A stretch of DNA of 64,000 nt from Streptomyces sp. C10-9-1 (GTDB lineage Bacteria; Actinomycetota; Actinomycetes; Streptomycetales; Streptomycetaceae), in contig NZ_JANHKP010000001.1 of the NCBI RefSeq assembly GCF_024497955.1, forward strand, positions 545,776 to 609,775. The letters run 5' to 3'. The position numbers were made by a program, and so were the translations under genes. Positions 9,624 through 21,254 of the stretch are shown piece after piece; the stretch's first letter is position 1, and each line of letters starts with the position of its first letter. The notes under the pieces were generated by a model. It was not told the origin of the DNA and searched no databases. It saw only the letters and a list, made by a program, of their open reading frames with translations.

Positions 9624-10435
9624 GCGCGGCAGGACTGACCGTCGAGGACCTCACCCTGAGCGCAGGGGCCCGCCGGGTGGTCCAGGACGTCTCCCTGGCC
9701 GCCGCCCCCGGCGAGGTGGTCGGCCTGGTCGGCCCCAACGGCAGCGGCAAGTCGAGCCTGCTGCGGGCGGTCTACCGGGTCCTGCGTCCCGACGAGGGGC
9801 GCATCCGGGTGGACGGCGACGACCCCTGGAGGATGACCGCACGGACGCTGGCGCGCACCCTTGCCGCCGTGGTGCAGGACCCGGGTGCGGCCTTCGACCT
9901 GACCGTGCGCGACGTGGTGGCCATGGGCAGGACGCCCCACAAGCGGCTCCTGGACGGGGACACCGCCGAGGACGCGCGGCTGGTCGCCGCCGCGCTGTCG
10001 GCCGTGGACGCCGAGGACCTGGCCGACCGCGGCTTCGACCGGCTGTCGGGCGGTGAGCGGCAGCGGGTGCTGATCGCCCGGGCACTGGCCCAGGAGCCGG
10101 CGCTGCTGGTGATGGACGAACCGACCAACCACCTGGACGTGCGGCACCAGTTGCAGGTGCTCGGCCTGGTGCGCAGGCTGCCCGCCACGGTGCTGGTGGC
10201 CCTGCACGACCTCAATCTGGCCGCCTACTACTGCGACCGCATCCACGTGCTGCGGGCGGGGCGGATCGTGGCCTCGGGCACGCCCCCGGAGGTCCTCACC
10301 CCGCGTCTGCTGGAGGAGGTGTACGGAGTGGTGGGCGAGGTGCGGGTGCATCCCCGGACCGGGGCGCCGCAGGTCACCTTCCTGCCGGACGAGGCGGACC
10401 GGGAGGCCGCCGCGTCCGGTGCGCAGGACGGCTGA
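9620..10435 (+). CDS. btuD: ATPase of the cobalamin importer
   Basis: A 271-residue ABC ATPase that powers the FecCD-type permease. Walker A is GPNGSGKSSLL, the Q-loop lies near VVQDPG, the signature is LSGGERQRVLIARAL, Walker B is LLVMDEPTNHLD and the switch histidine is in VALHDLNLAA. The start ATG overlaps the permease stop (ATGA), so btuFCD are coupled throughout and all lie under the riboswitch. The gene ends eight bases from a convergent methyltransferase, with no clear hairpin between them. Confidence 0.92.
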   Translation: MSAAGLTVEDLTLSAGARRVVQDVSLAAAPGEVVGLVGPNGSGKSSLLRAVYRVLRPDEGRIRVDGDDPWRMTARTLARTLAAVVQDPGAAFDLTVRDVVAMGRTPHKRLLDGDTAEDARLVAAALSAVDAEDLADRGFDRLSGGERQRVLIARALAQEPALLVMDEPTNHLDVRHQLQVLGLVRRLPATVLVALHDLNLAAYYCDRIHVLRAGRIVASGTPPEVLTPRLLEEVYGVVGEVRVHPRTGAPQVTFLPDEADREAAASGAQDG

Positions 10436-10442
10436 CGTCGGC

Positions 10443-11255
10443 TCAGGCGTCCCTGGCGGGCCGGGTCGCGGTGAGGGTGACCGTCGCCATGCCCATCTCG
10501 ACCAGCCCGGGCCGCGAGAGCCGGTCGAGCACGGTCGGGACGTCCCCGGGGAGGACACCGGGCAGCTCCCCGATGCCCGGGGCGAGGTGAGCGACGGTCA
10601 GGCGCCAGAAGCGGCCCATCGGGGTGTCGTGTGCCACGGTCGGGACCGTGGTGCGCAGGGTGACGTCCGTGAGGCCGTGGGCGGCGGCGGTCCGGGGGAG
10701 GTCGGGGCCCCAGTCGGTGCAGTCGGTGCCGAGGCGGTCGGCCAGGACCTGCAGGGCGCCCAGCGAGACCCGCCGGTAGTGCGGGTCCCGTGCGGCCTCC
10801 AGGGGGAACCGGGCGGGTTCCTCGACGACGAGGCGGCCGCCCGGGGCCAGCCACCGGACGATCCGGCCGAAGACCTCCCGGCGGGTGGGCAGGTGGTGGA
10901 GCAGGTAGCGGACGTGGACGACGTCGAAGAGGCCGTCGGGGAAGTCGTCGGCCGTGGCGTCGTGGCGGAGGACCTCCAGCCGGTCCCCGCGTACCGCCTC
11001 CAGGAAGCGGAGGTCGAGCTCCGTCGCGGTCACCCGGGCGGAGGGGAAGAGGTCGAGCATCCGCAGGGCCACGCTGCCGGTACCGGCGGCGAGTTCCAGG
11101 CAGCGGCGGACCGGGCGGGAGGAGGGCCCGCCCGTGGTGAGGGCCTCGACGGAGACCGGGTCCAGGACCTCGGCCAGGGCTGCCAGGCGCGCCGCCTCGT
11201 CCGCCCCGGTGTGGCTGAAGATGCGGTCGCCGTAGCGCTCGGCGTGCGTGGTCAT
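10443..11255 (-). CDS. Class I SAM-dependent methyltransferase
   Basis: A 270-residue methyltransferase; the acceptor is unknown. Motif I reads LELAAGTGSVALRML (about 55-70), followed by TELDLRFLEAV, DVVHVRYLLHHLP and WLAPGGRLVVEEP. The start ERYGDRIF and the segment TPMGRFWRLTVAH recur almost unchanged in the methyltransferase at 12965-13870, so these are paralogues flanking the FMN enzyme. Its ATG overlaps the stop of that enzyme (ATGA), so the two are translated together and probably act on the same metabolite. Confidence 0.8.
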   Translation of the reverse strand: MTTHAERYGDRIFSHTGADEAARLAALAEVLDPVSVEALTTGGPSSRPVRRCLELAAGTGSVALRMLDLFPSARVTATELDLRFLEAVRGDRLEVLRHDATADDFPDGLFDVVHVRYLLHHLPTRREVFGRIVRWLAPGGRLVVEEPARFPLEAARDPHYRRVSLGALQVLADRLGTDCTDWGPDLPRTAAAHGLTDVTLRTTVPTVAHDTPMGRFWRLTVAHLAPGIGELPGVLPGDVPTVLDRLSRPGLVEMGMATVTLTATRPARDA

Positions 11256-12457
11256 CGGGTCCTCCCGGGCATGGGTGCGGTGACGGGGGTGAGATCGGCG
11301 GGCGAGAGGGTGCCGGGGCCGCGGTGGCCGGTGAGGGCGAGCGCCCCGGTGAACTCGGACTCCAGGCACCGCAGGACGTGGGAGACGCCGTCCTGTCCGC
11401 CGACGGCGAGGCCGTAGAGCCAGGGCCTCCCGATCATGACGGCGCTCGCGCCCAGCGCGAGGGCGATCAGGACGTCGGTCCCGGTGCGGACGCCCGAGTC
11501 GAAGAGGACGGGCAGCCGGCCGGCGACGGCCTCGACCACGCCGGGCAGGCAGTCGAGAGCGGCCGTGCCGCTGTCGAGCTGGCGCCCGCCGTGGTTGGAG
11601 ACGACGAGCGCGTCGGCACCCGCGTCCGCCAGAAGCGCCGCCTCGTCCGGCCGGCAGACCCCTTTCACGACCACGGGCAGGTCCGTCCAGGCGCGCAGCA
11701 GCGCGAGGTCCCCCGGGTGGAGGGCGGGGCGGGTGTAGAGGCGGTTCCAGGCGGCCGCGGCGGCCGGGACCTCGGCCGGGTCGAGGGCGGCACCGCCCGG
11801 GACCGGCCGGGCGCCGATTCCGGCGAGCTCGCGGAAGCGGGGGTCGGACACGTAGTTCCCGAGGCCGTGACCGTGCCGGAAGGGGAAGAACCCGGAGTCG
11901 AGTTCACGGGTGCGCCAGCCGGCGACATGGCAGTCGCCCTGGAGCACGAGGGCGGTGTATCCGGCGTTCTCCGCGCGTTCGACGAGCGAACGCGCCAGCT
12001 TCTCGTCGTCGGGCCAGGCGAACTGGAACCAGCGGCGGCCCCGGGGGGCCGCCGCGGCGACCTCCTCCAGCGAGGTCGAGGTGGCCGAGGACAGCACCTG
12101 GACGACCCCCGCGTCGGCGGCGGCACGGGCCGCCGCCCGCTCGGCCTCGGGGTGGGCCAGGTCGGCCACCCCGGCGGGGGCGAGCATCACCGGCACGGAC
12201 ATGGGGGTGCCCAGCACCGTGCAGGACGGATCGCAGCCCGTTCCGTCGCGCAGGATGCGGTAGTTCAGCCCCCAGCGGGCGAAGGCGTCCTCGTTGGCGG
12301 CGACGGTGCGCTCTCTTCCCGCACCGCCCGCGATGTAGTCGAAATACGGTCGCGGCAGGATGTCGCGGGCGGCATCCACCAGCCCTTGGACGGTGAACGG
12401 AAAGGGGCTTCCTCCATCGGCGAAGACCTGACTCTGGTAGCCGCCCGTGTAGGACAT
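11252..12457 (-). CDS. FMN-dependent alpha-hydroxy-acid oxidase, lactate 2-monooxygenase-like
   Basis: A 401-residue TIM-barrel flavoprotein that oxidises an L-alpha-hydroxy acid. Family landmarks are PRPYFDYIAGGAGRERT near residue 35, VMLAPAGVADLAHPEAE, LSSATSTSLEEVA, VVVKGVCRPDEA with the active-site lysine, VVSNHGGRQLDSG with catalytic His and Arg, and VLFDSGVRTGTDVL for FMN phosphate. A GGGGGAGGA site precedes the ATG. The overlap with a methyltransferase suggests a dedicated small pathway rather than central lactate metabolism. The true substrate cannot be told from the sequence. Confidence 0.85.
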   Translation of the reverse strand: MSYTGGYQSQVFADGGSPFPFTVQGLVDAARDILPRPYFDYIAGGAGRERTVAANEDAFARWGLNYRILRDGTGCDPSCTVLGTPMSVPVMLAPAGVADLAHPEAERAAARAAADAGVVQVLSSATSTSLEEVAAAAPRGRRWFQFAWPDDEKLARSLVERAENAGYTALVLQGDCHVAGWRTRELDSGFFPFRHGHGLGNYVSDPRFRELAGIGARPVPGGAALDPAEVPAAAAAWNRLYTRPALHPGDLALLRAWTDLPVVVKGVCRPDEAALLADAGADALVVSNHGGRQLDSGTAALDCLPGVVEAVAGRLPVLFDSGVRTGTDVLIALALGASAVMIGRPWLYGLAVGGQDGVSHVLRCLESEFTGALALTGHRGPGTLSPADLTPVTAPMPGRTR

Positions 12458-12964
12458 CGCGGATTCCTCCCCCGTTGCGAAGACGACGCCGATTCTGACC
12501 GCGAGAGGGGAGGGGTTCAAGGGCGCACGGAGCGGGCGCCCCGGATTCACGAATTCCGCTCCCCCTGGCCCGCGTGGCGGGGAACAGGGCCCCACCGAAG
12601 CCAAACCACCACTTCAGGACGACCTTTGGCGACGGGGGGAAGAATCGGGGGTTGAACCCGGATCCGCTGCGAAATCGACGTCCGAGGCCCGTTGTTCCAC
12701 GAATCCGGCTTGCCCCGGCCGGCGCCCGGAGAGGCGCGCAGCAAAGCCTCAGAGCACCGGATGCAGGCATTCCGGCCTCTGTTTCCGGCCGATTCCCGGG
12801 GGCTCTGAAAAGCGGGCCCCTTAGGCTCGTCGCGCGATCGGGTCGCGGAAAAGCGGCCCGTCACGCGACCGGGTTGCGCGACGGTCACCCGCCACGCGCC
12901 GCCCTCGTCCGCCGCCGGGCGCCGTGACCGCGACCCGCGCCGGGACCCTCCCGGTACGGGCCGG
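12458..12964. other. Divergent intergenic region with a degenerate direct repeat
   Basis: No gene was found in these 507 bp. The region holds the promoters of the FMN-oxidase operon (leftward) and the methyltransferase (rightward). GAAAAGCGG occurs at 12807-12815 and again at 12848-12856, 41 bp apart. Each copy is followed by a GC-rich half containing GCGCGAYCGGG-like and TCGCG elements. This could be a paired regulator site; no regulator is nearby. Confidence 0.4.
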
Positions 12965-13870
12965 GTGCGTGGACGGCGCGGCGACGCACCCCCGCGCGGG
13001 CGCGCCCGGCCCGCCACGACCACCCACGAAGGGACCAGGACCCTGCAGAGCGATCTGACGACCCGTGGCACGCCCGTCGACGAGCGCTACGGCGACCGGC
13101 TGTTCAACGGCGCGGGGGACGGGGAGCTGGCGCGCCTCACCGCCTTGGCGCAGGCGTTCGACCCCGCCACCCGGCACCGGTTGGGCGCACTGGGGATCCG
13201 GCCCGGATGGCGCTGCTTGGACGTCGGCGCGGGGCCGGGCAGCATCACCGGCTGGCTCGCACAGCGGACGGGCGACGGAGGAGAGGTCCTCGCCGTCGAC
13301 CGGGACACCCGGTTCCTCGAGCCGCTGAGGCGGCAGGGCATCGGCGTCCTCCGGGCGGATCTGCTGGACCCGGCGACCGACCCCGGCCTGTTCGACCTGA
13401 TCCACGCCCGGTTCGTGGTGATGCACATCCGCGAACGCGGGCAGGTGCTGCGGCGGCTGGCGTCCTGGCTGCGGCCGGGTGGCCTGCTCGTGGTCGGCGA
13501 CAACGCCGACCTGGGCACACCCGGATCGCCGAACGCACGGTACCGCGCCACCATGGGCGCGCTCTGGCTCGCCCTGGAGCAGGCCATCGGCACCGACGTC
13601 GACCACGGCCGACGCCTTCCCTCCGCTCTGGCGGCCGCGGGGCTGGTCGACATCGGGGCGGCGGTGGACGTCCCGCCCGTCGGACCCGGCACCCCGATGT
13701 CGAGGTTCTGGCGGCTCACCCTCGCCCAGGCACGCCCCCTCGTCGTGGCCACCGGCCTGGCGGACCACGCGGACGTCGACGCGGTGGAGGCGTACCTGGA
13801 GGCCCCGGACACCTGGGACCTGTCCCTCGGCCTGGTCACGGCATGGGGCCGGCGTCCCCGCGCCGAGTAG
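12965..13870 (+). CDS. Class I SAM-dependent methyltransferase (paralogue of the 10443-11255 gene)
   Basis: About 270-301 residues, depending on the start. Conserved sequence begins near 13075 with VDERYGDRLF. Motif I is LDVGAGPGSITGWLA, then AVDRDTRFLEPL, DLIHARFVVMHI and WLRPGGLLVVGD. The late motif GTPMSRFWRLTLAQ matches its paralogue. The only canonical in-frame start ahead of the conserved part is the GTG at 12965. That gives a basic, proline-rich N-terminus and has no obvious ribosome site, so the true start is uncertain. Confidence 0.75.
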   Translation: MRGRRGDAPPRGRARPATTTHEGTRTLQSDLTTRGTPVDERYGDRLFNGAGDGELARLTALAQAFDPATRHRLGALGIRPGWRCLDVGAGPGSITGWLAQRTGDGGEVLAVDRDTRFLEPLRRQGIGVLRADLLDPATDPGLFDLIHARFVVMHIRERGQVLRRLASWLRPGGLLVVGDNADLGTPGSPNARYRATMGALWLALEQAIGTDVDHGRRLPSALAAAGLVDIGAAVDVPPVGPGTPMSRFWRLTLAQARPLVVATGLADHADVDAVEAYLEAPDTWDLSLGLVTAWGRRPRAE

Positions 13871-16783
<2,913 letters not shown>

Positions 16784-16877
16784 ACTCCGCGGCGCACGCT
16801 CCGGAGCCCCGGCCGACCACCGGACCGCCGCCCCCGGAGCAGGGCGCGGCGGGTGGTCGTGCGCGGCCGGGCCCGGT

Positions 16878-18209
16878 TCAGTCCCCGGCGGTACGCCCCG
16901 GCCCGGCCTCGGCCGGGTCGGGAGCCGGTGCGGCGCGGGGACCGGCGACCCTGCCGCCCTCCGGCCCCTCTCCCGGTGCCGCGTCCCGGCGGTCGGGCCC
17001 GGACCCGGTGTCATCCTCGTCGCCGCCGGGGATGCCCGCCAGGTCGTCCACATGGAACATGCGCGCGATGGGCACGTCGGTGCTGCTGTGGGCGACGATC
17101 GACGCCGCGATGCAGACGGCGATCAGCGTGTACGCCTCCTCGCCCTGCGGGATCCCCGCCTGGAGCACCAGCAGGCCGTAGACCACCGAGGCGAAGCCCT
17201 TGGGCCCGAACCACGCCGCGACCAGCTTCTCCCGCCGTGTGAAGCGCGTCCCCACCAGCGACAGCAGCAGCGAGGCCGGGCGGATCAGCACGATGGCGAG
17301 GAAGACCGCCGCGTACCCGCCGAGGGACAGGTCGCCGAAGAGCTGCGGGGTGAGCAGCGCACCGAAGACGAGCAGCGCGGCGAACTTGGCGAGTTCGGCC
17401 AGCGCCTCGCCGAGCGGCTCGAAGGCGGACTTGGCCTCCGGGGAGACGGCGGTGAGCACCGCACCGGCGGAGAAGGCCGCGAGGTAGGGGTTGGCGTGGG
17501 TGAGGTGGCACAGGCCGTAGAGGATGACGCCGATCGCGAGCGGCAGCAGGGGCTGCAGCTTCGGCTCCGGACCCAGCAGGCGGAAGCGCACCAGGTAGTT
17601 GACGAACAGCGGCAGGACCACGCCGAAGGCCAGTCCCAGCCCGAGCTCCAGGGCGATCTTGGCGGGCGAGGACTCCGCGCTGCCGGCCGTCGGACCGGCG
17701 GCCGCGATGAGCAGCAGGACCACGGGGAGCGCCAGCCCGTCGTTGATGCCGCTCTCCACGTTGAGCAGCTGGCGGAGCTTGGCCGGGACCTCCTTGCGTC
17801 CGACGATCGCCGAGGCGAACACCGGATCGGTGGGGGCGAGGACGGCTCCCACGAGGAAGGAGGTCGTCCAGTCCAGTCCGACCAGGTAGTGCGCGATCAC
17901 GGCCATGCCGACCAGCGCGAGCGGCATGCCGAGGCTCAGCGCCCTGGCCGGGTTGCGCCAGTTGCGGCGCAGCGCCGGGAGGGAGACGTGCATGCCGTCG
18001 GTGAAGAGCACGGCGAAGAGGGCGAGGTCCGCGGTGACGCCCACGATGCCGCTGTCGGGCGTGACGTGGATCAGCCCGAGGAACCCGTCGCTGACGAGGG
18101 CGCCGCCGACGAGGAAGAGCAGCGAGGTGGAGAGCACCGTCCGGGCGGCCAGGCCCGAGAGGAGCACGGCGATGAGCAGCGCCGCTCCGAAGACAGCGAC
18201 AAGGACCAT
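16878..18209 (-). CDS. Cation/proton antiporter, CPA1 (NhaP-like) family
   Basis: A 443-residue inner-membrane exchanger with about 12 helices and a 60-residue acidic/proline-rich cytoplasmic tail. Ion-path motifs are visible: VLAPTDPVFASAIVG (the TDP motif) and LLNVESGINDGLALPVVLLL with the essential aspartate (NDG). It exports Na+ or K+ in exchange for protons. It converges on the CstR-like gene with no hairpin identified and is divergent from the ArsR gene, 380 bp away. Confidence 0.88.
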   Translation of the reverse strand: MVLVAVFGAALLIAVLLSGLAARTVLSTSLLFLVGGALVSDGFLGLIHVTPDSGIVGVTADLALFAVLFTDGMHVSLPALRRNWRNPARALSLGMPLALVGMAVIAHYLVGLDWTTSFLVGAVLAPTDPVFASAIVGRKEVPAKLRQLLNVESGINDGLALPVVLLLIAAAGPTAGSAESSPAKIALELGLGLAFGVVLPLFVNYLVRFRLLGPEPKLQPLLPLAIGVILYGLCHLTHANPYLAAFSAGAVLTAVSPEAKSAFEPLGEALAELAKFAALLVFGALLTPQLFGDLSLGGYAAVFLAIVLIRPASLLLSLVGTRFTRREKLVAAWFGPKGFASVVYGLLVLQAGIPQGEEAYTLIAVCIAASIVAHSSTDVPIARMFHVDDLAGIPGGDEDDTGSGPDRRDAAPGEGPEGGRVAGPRAAPAPDPAEAGPGRTAGD

Positions 18210-18435
18210 GACCTGGACTTCCGTTCGGCGAGTGCGGCCGCCCGCCGGTCGTGGCCCGGTGCCGGCCGACCGGTCGCCACCCGTCGGCCACCGCGGTCCC
18301 GGTCCGCGGGAACACGCCCCCGGACGACCGCTGTCGGCACCCTCCCGGCCGCGTCGCGGACGGCGGAGCCGCGGCCGGGCGGCACGACGGTAGCGCAGCG
18401 CGCCCCCCGGTGGGCTACCGGGGTCCCGCGTGGCG

Positions 18436-18469
18436 CGCGGGCGCCTCCGGGGCCCCGGGGGCGCCCGCG
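18436..18469. repeat. 34-bp near-perfect palindrome in a divergent promoter region
   Basis: 17-bp arms (18436-18452 and 18453-18469) with a single G-T wobble and no loop. It sits mid-way in the 380-bp gap between the antiporter and ArsR genes. This gap holds no other recognisable gene. It could be a terminator left from a lost gene or a cruciform site. Confidence 0.55.
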
Positions 18470-18556
18470 GCCGTACTCCGTCAACTCCCTCGCCCCTGGC
18501 CCGGGTCCGGTTGCCGCGGTGCCCGGTACCGGGGGTACGGAGTGCGCGCCTCCTTG

Positions 18557-18580
18557 ATAGGCAAGCAGATGCTTGCCTAT
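18557..18580 (+). promoter_or_regulatory. Perfect inverted-repeat operator of the ArsR-type regulator
   Basis: ATAGGCAAGCA, a 2-bp spacer, then TGCTTGCCTAT: 11-bp arms with no mismatch, ending 9 bp before the regulator's start codon. Size and position fit an ArsR dimer site overlapping the promoter or 5' end of the mRNA. Confidence 0.8.
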
Positions 18581-18589
18581 GGTGGGGGT

Positions 18590-18892
18590 GTGGCCGACGA
18601 CGTCTTCAGAGCCCTCGCCGACCCCACCCGCCGCACCATCCTCGACGAGCTCGCCGAGAGATCCGGGCAGACACTCTTCGAGATCTGCGGGCGGTTGAGC
18701 ACGAAGCACCGGCTCGGCCTCTCGCGCCAGGCGGTCTCCCAGCATCTGGCGGTGCTGGAGGCCGCGGGTCTCGTCGAGACCCGGCGGGAGGGCCGCTGCA
18801 AGTTCCACGAACTGAACACGGCCCCGCTGCGGCGGATCACCGAGCGGTGGCTCGGACCCGGCACCGCGGGCCCCGAGGGGAGTTCCTCTTGA
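18590..18892 (+). CDS. ArsR-family winged-helix regulator
   Basis: A 100-residue winged-helix repressor (FRALADPTRRTILDELAE, then LSRQAVSQHLAVLEAAGLVETRREGR as recognition helix and wing). It resembles the subgroup that pairs with SRPBCC or VOC genes and has no obvious metal-binding cysteine pair. An in-frame ATG at 18569 lies inside the operator, so the GTG at 18590 is preferred. The stop overlaps the TTG of the VOC gene (TTGA). Autoregulation through the palindrome is inferred. Confidence 0.85.
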   Translation: MADDVFRALADPTRRTILDELAERSGQTLFEICGRLSTKHRLGLSRQAVSQHLAVLEAAGLVETRREGRCKFHELNTAPLRRITERWLGPGTAGPEGSSS

Positions 18893-19281
18893 AGATCCAT
18901 CTGACCAGCGTCTTCGTCGACGACCAGACCAGGGCGGAGCACTTCTACACCGAGATCCTCGGCTTCGTGAAGAAGCAGGACGTACCGGTGGGCGGGACGG
19001 ACCGGTGGCTGACCGTCGTCTCCCCCGACGAGACCGGCGGGGCCGAACTCCTCCTGGAGCCCGCCCGCCACCCGGCCGTGGGCCCCTACCGCGAGGCGCT
19101 GGTCCGGGACGGCATCCCGCTCGCCCAGTTCGCCGTCGAGGACGTGTACGCGGAGCACGCGCGCCTGAGCGGTCTCGGCGTGCGCTTCACCCAGGACCCG
19201 CTGGAGGCGGGGCCCGTCACGACCGCCGTCTTCGACGACACCTGCGGCAACCTGATCCAGATCGCGACCGTCCCGCGGTAG
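18889..19281 (+). CDS. VOC-superfamily (glyoxalase/bleomycin-resistance fold) protein
   Basis: A 130-residue protein with two beta-alpha-beta-beta-beta modules. Module 1 contains HLTSVFVDDQTRAEHFYTEI and GAELLLEP. Module 2 contains AQFAVEDVYAEHARL and FDDTCGNLIQIA. Candidate metal ligands are His near the start and a C-terminal acidic/Gln residue. The TTG start is coupled to the ArsR stop. It may modify or sequester the effector sensed by the regulator; the substrate is unknown. Confidence 0.82.
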   Translation: MKIHLTSVFVDDQTRAEHFYTEILGFVKKQDVPVGGTDRWLTVVSPDETGGAELLLEPARHPAVGPYREALVRDGIPLAQFAVEDVYAEHARLSGLGVRFTQDPLEAGPVTTAVFDDTCGNLIQIATVPR

Positions 19282-19347
19282 CGGGCGCCGGGCCCGCGCC
19301 CGGCCGGAACGGGGGCGCGGGCGGGCGGGCGCGGGCGGGCGGAGGGG

Positions 19348-20952
19348 TCAGGCGAGGGCGACCAGTTCCCGGTACTCCTCGCTCCACAGGTCCTCGTCCG
19401 CCTCGGGCAGCACCAGGACGCGGTCGGGCCGCAGGGCGTCCAGGGCGCCCTCGTCGTGCGTCACCATCACGATCGCCCCCGGGTAGGCCCCCACCGCGTC
19501 CAGCACCTCGTCGCGGGAGGCGGGGTCGAGGTTGTTGGTCGGCTCGTCCAGCAGGAGCACGTTGGCGCCGGAGTGCACCAGCCCGGCCAGGGCCAGGCGG
19601 GTCTTCTCCCCTCCGGAGAGCACCCGGGCGGGCTTGTCGGCGTCGTCGCCGGAGAACAGGAAGGCGCCGAGCACCCGGCGGGCCTCACCGTCCGTCAGGT
19701 GCGGCGCGGCCGCGGCCAGGTTCTCCCGGACCGTGCGGCCGGGATCCAGCGTGTCGTGCTCCTGGGCGAAGTAGCCCAGCCGCAGGCCGTGGCCGTGGAC
19801 CACCCGCCCGGAGTCCGGCCGCTCGGCGCCGGCGAGGATGCGCAGCAGGGTCGTCTTGCCCGCGCCGTTCAGACCCAGGACGACCAGGCGGTTGCCGCGG
19901 TCGACGGCGAGGTCCACCCCGTCGAGGACCCGGTGGGCGCCGTAGGACTTGCCCAGGGCCACGGCCCCGAGCGGCATGCGGCCGCAGGGCGCAGGCCGGG
20001 GCAGCCGGATCCGCGCGGTCCGCTCGGTGCGCCGCACCGGCTCCAGTCCGGCGAGCATCCGGTCCGCGCGCCGGGCCATGCTCCTGGCCGTGACGGCCGT
20101 GGCGGAGCGGGCCTTCATGCGGTCGGCCTGGGCGTGCAGGGCGGAGGCCTTGCGCTCCGCGCTCGCCCGCTCCCGGCTCCGGCGCCGCTCGTCCGCGGCG
20201 CGCTGGGCGAGGTAGGCACTCCAGCCCGTGTTGTGCTGGTCGATCGCCGCCCGGGTGGCGTCCAGGTGGAAGACCCGGTTGGCCACCTCCTCCAGGAGCG
20301 CGGTGTCGTGGCTGATCAGGACCAGCCCGCCCTGGTGGGCCCGGAGGTGGTCGCGCAGCCAGGCGACCGAGTCGGCGTCCAGGTGGTTCGTCGGCTCGTC
20401 CAGCAGCAGCGTGCCGCCGCCGCCCGCGAAGAGGATGCGCGCCAGTTCCACGCGGCGCCGCTGCCCTCCGGACAGGGCCCCCAGCGGCTCGTCCATCACC
20501 CGCTGGGGCAGTCCGGTCCCGGCGGCCACCCGGGCGGCCTCGGCCTCGGCCGCGTAGCCGCCGCCCGACTGGAAGGCGGCCTCGGCGCGTGCGTAGGCGT
20601 CCATCGCGCGCTCCAGGGCCTTCGGCCCTGCCGCGTCCGCCATGGCCTGCCCGGACGTGCGCAGGGCGCGCAGCGCGGCGTCCAGGCCGCGGGCGGACAG
20701 GATGCGGTCCGTGACGGTCACGGACGGGTCGGCGGCCCGGGAGTCCTGCCCGAGGAAGCCGACCCGACCGGTACGGGCGATGGTCCCGGCCGCGGGCCTG
20801 GTGATCCCCGCCAGGGCGGTGATCAGGGTGGTCTTTCCGGCACCGTTGCGGCCGACCAGGCCGACGCGGTCGCCCGGGGAGACGGTGAAGGAGATGTCGG
20901 ACAGCAGCAGGCGCGCGCCGGCGCGCAGCTCGATGCCACGTGCGGTGATCAT
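19348..20952 (-). CDS. ABC-F subfamily ATPase (ribosome-associated)
   Basis: A 534-residue soluble protein with two ABC domains and no membrane segment. The first Walker A is GRNGAGKTTLI with signature LSGGQRRRVELARIL; the second is GLNGAGKTTLLRIL with LSGGEKTRLALAGL. An arginine-rich linker (about 245-310) joins them. ABC-F proteins act on the ribosomal E site as translation factors or antibiotic-resistance proteins. Without close comparison the class is uncertain, and no ribosome-targeting antibiotic genes are adjacent. The ATG at 20952 begins directly at MITARGIELRAGARLL; longer upstream frames are low-complexity. Confidence 0.87.
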   Translation of the reverse strand: MITARGIELRAGARLLLSDISFTVSPGDRVGLVGRNGAGKTTLITALAGITRPAAGTIARTGRVGFLGQDSRAADPSVTVTDRILSARGLDAALRALRTSGQAMADAAGPKALERAMDAYARAEAAFQSGGGYAAEAEAARVAAGTGLPQRVMDEPLGALSGGQRRRVELARILFAGGGGTLLLDEPTNHLDADSVAWLRDHLRAHQGGLVLISHDTALLEEVANRVFHLDATRAAIDQHNTGWSAYLAQRAADERRRSRERASAERKASALHAQADRMKARSATAVTARSMARRADRMLAGLEPVRRTERTARIRLPRPAPCGRMPLGAVALGKSYGAHRVLDGVDLAVDRGNRLVVLGLNGAGKTTLLRILAGAERPDSGRVVHGHGLRLGYFAQEHDTLDPGRTVRENLAAAAPHLTDGEARRVLGAFLFSGDDADKPARVLSGGEKTRLALAGLVHSGANVLLLDEPTNNLDPASRDEVLDAVGAYPGAIVMVTHDEGALDALRPDRVLVLPEADEDLWSEEYRELVALA

Positions 20953-21237
20953 GGGGTGACGCTCCGAGTATGCAGGAGGACGGACTTCTGGCGGGGAAGC
21001 GGGTCCTCGGCTAGGAGACTCGGGGCGTCGACATGCGGCCACGGTAACCGGGCCGCCCGGGACGGCGCACCCCGTTTCCCGCGCCGCGGTCCGCGACCAC
21101 CGCCCCGGCGGCCGCCACCCCGCCGCCGGCTCGCGCGCCCGGGCCCCCGGCCGGCCGTGCGTGCGCGCCCCCACCCTCCTCGAAGGACACGCACGCACAT
21201 GGCAATGCACGGGGTTTCGCCACCTCGCGCCGGAAGA

Positions 21238-21254
21238 ATGCCCCTATGGGGCAT
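21238..21254 (+). promoter_or_regulatory. Inverted repeat overlapping an antiporter start codon
   Basis: ATGCCCC and GGGGCAT flank a 3-bp centre, and the start ATG at 21246-21248 lies within the repeat. No Shine-Dalgarno sequence is present just upstream. The structure could act as an operator or hide the start codon in the mRNA. Confidence 0.4.

Noticed and set aside
12640..12720. tRNA-like sequence around the TTGAACCCGG element
   Set aside because: No acceptor stem, anticodon arm or TPsiC loop could be folded from it.
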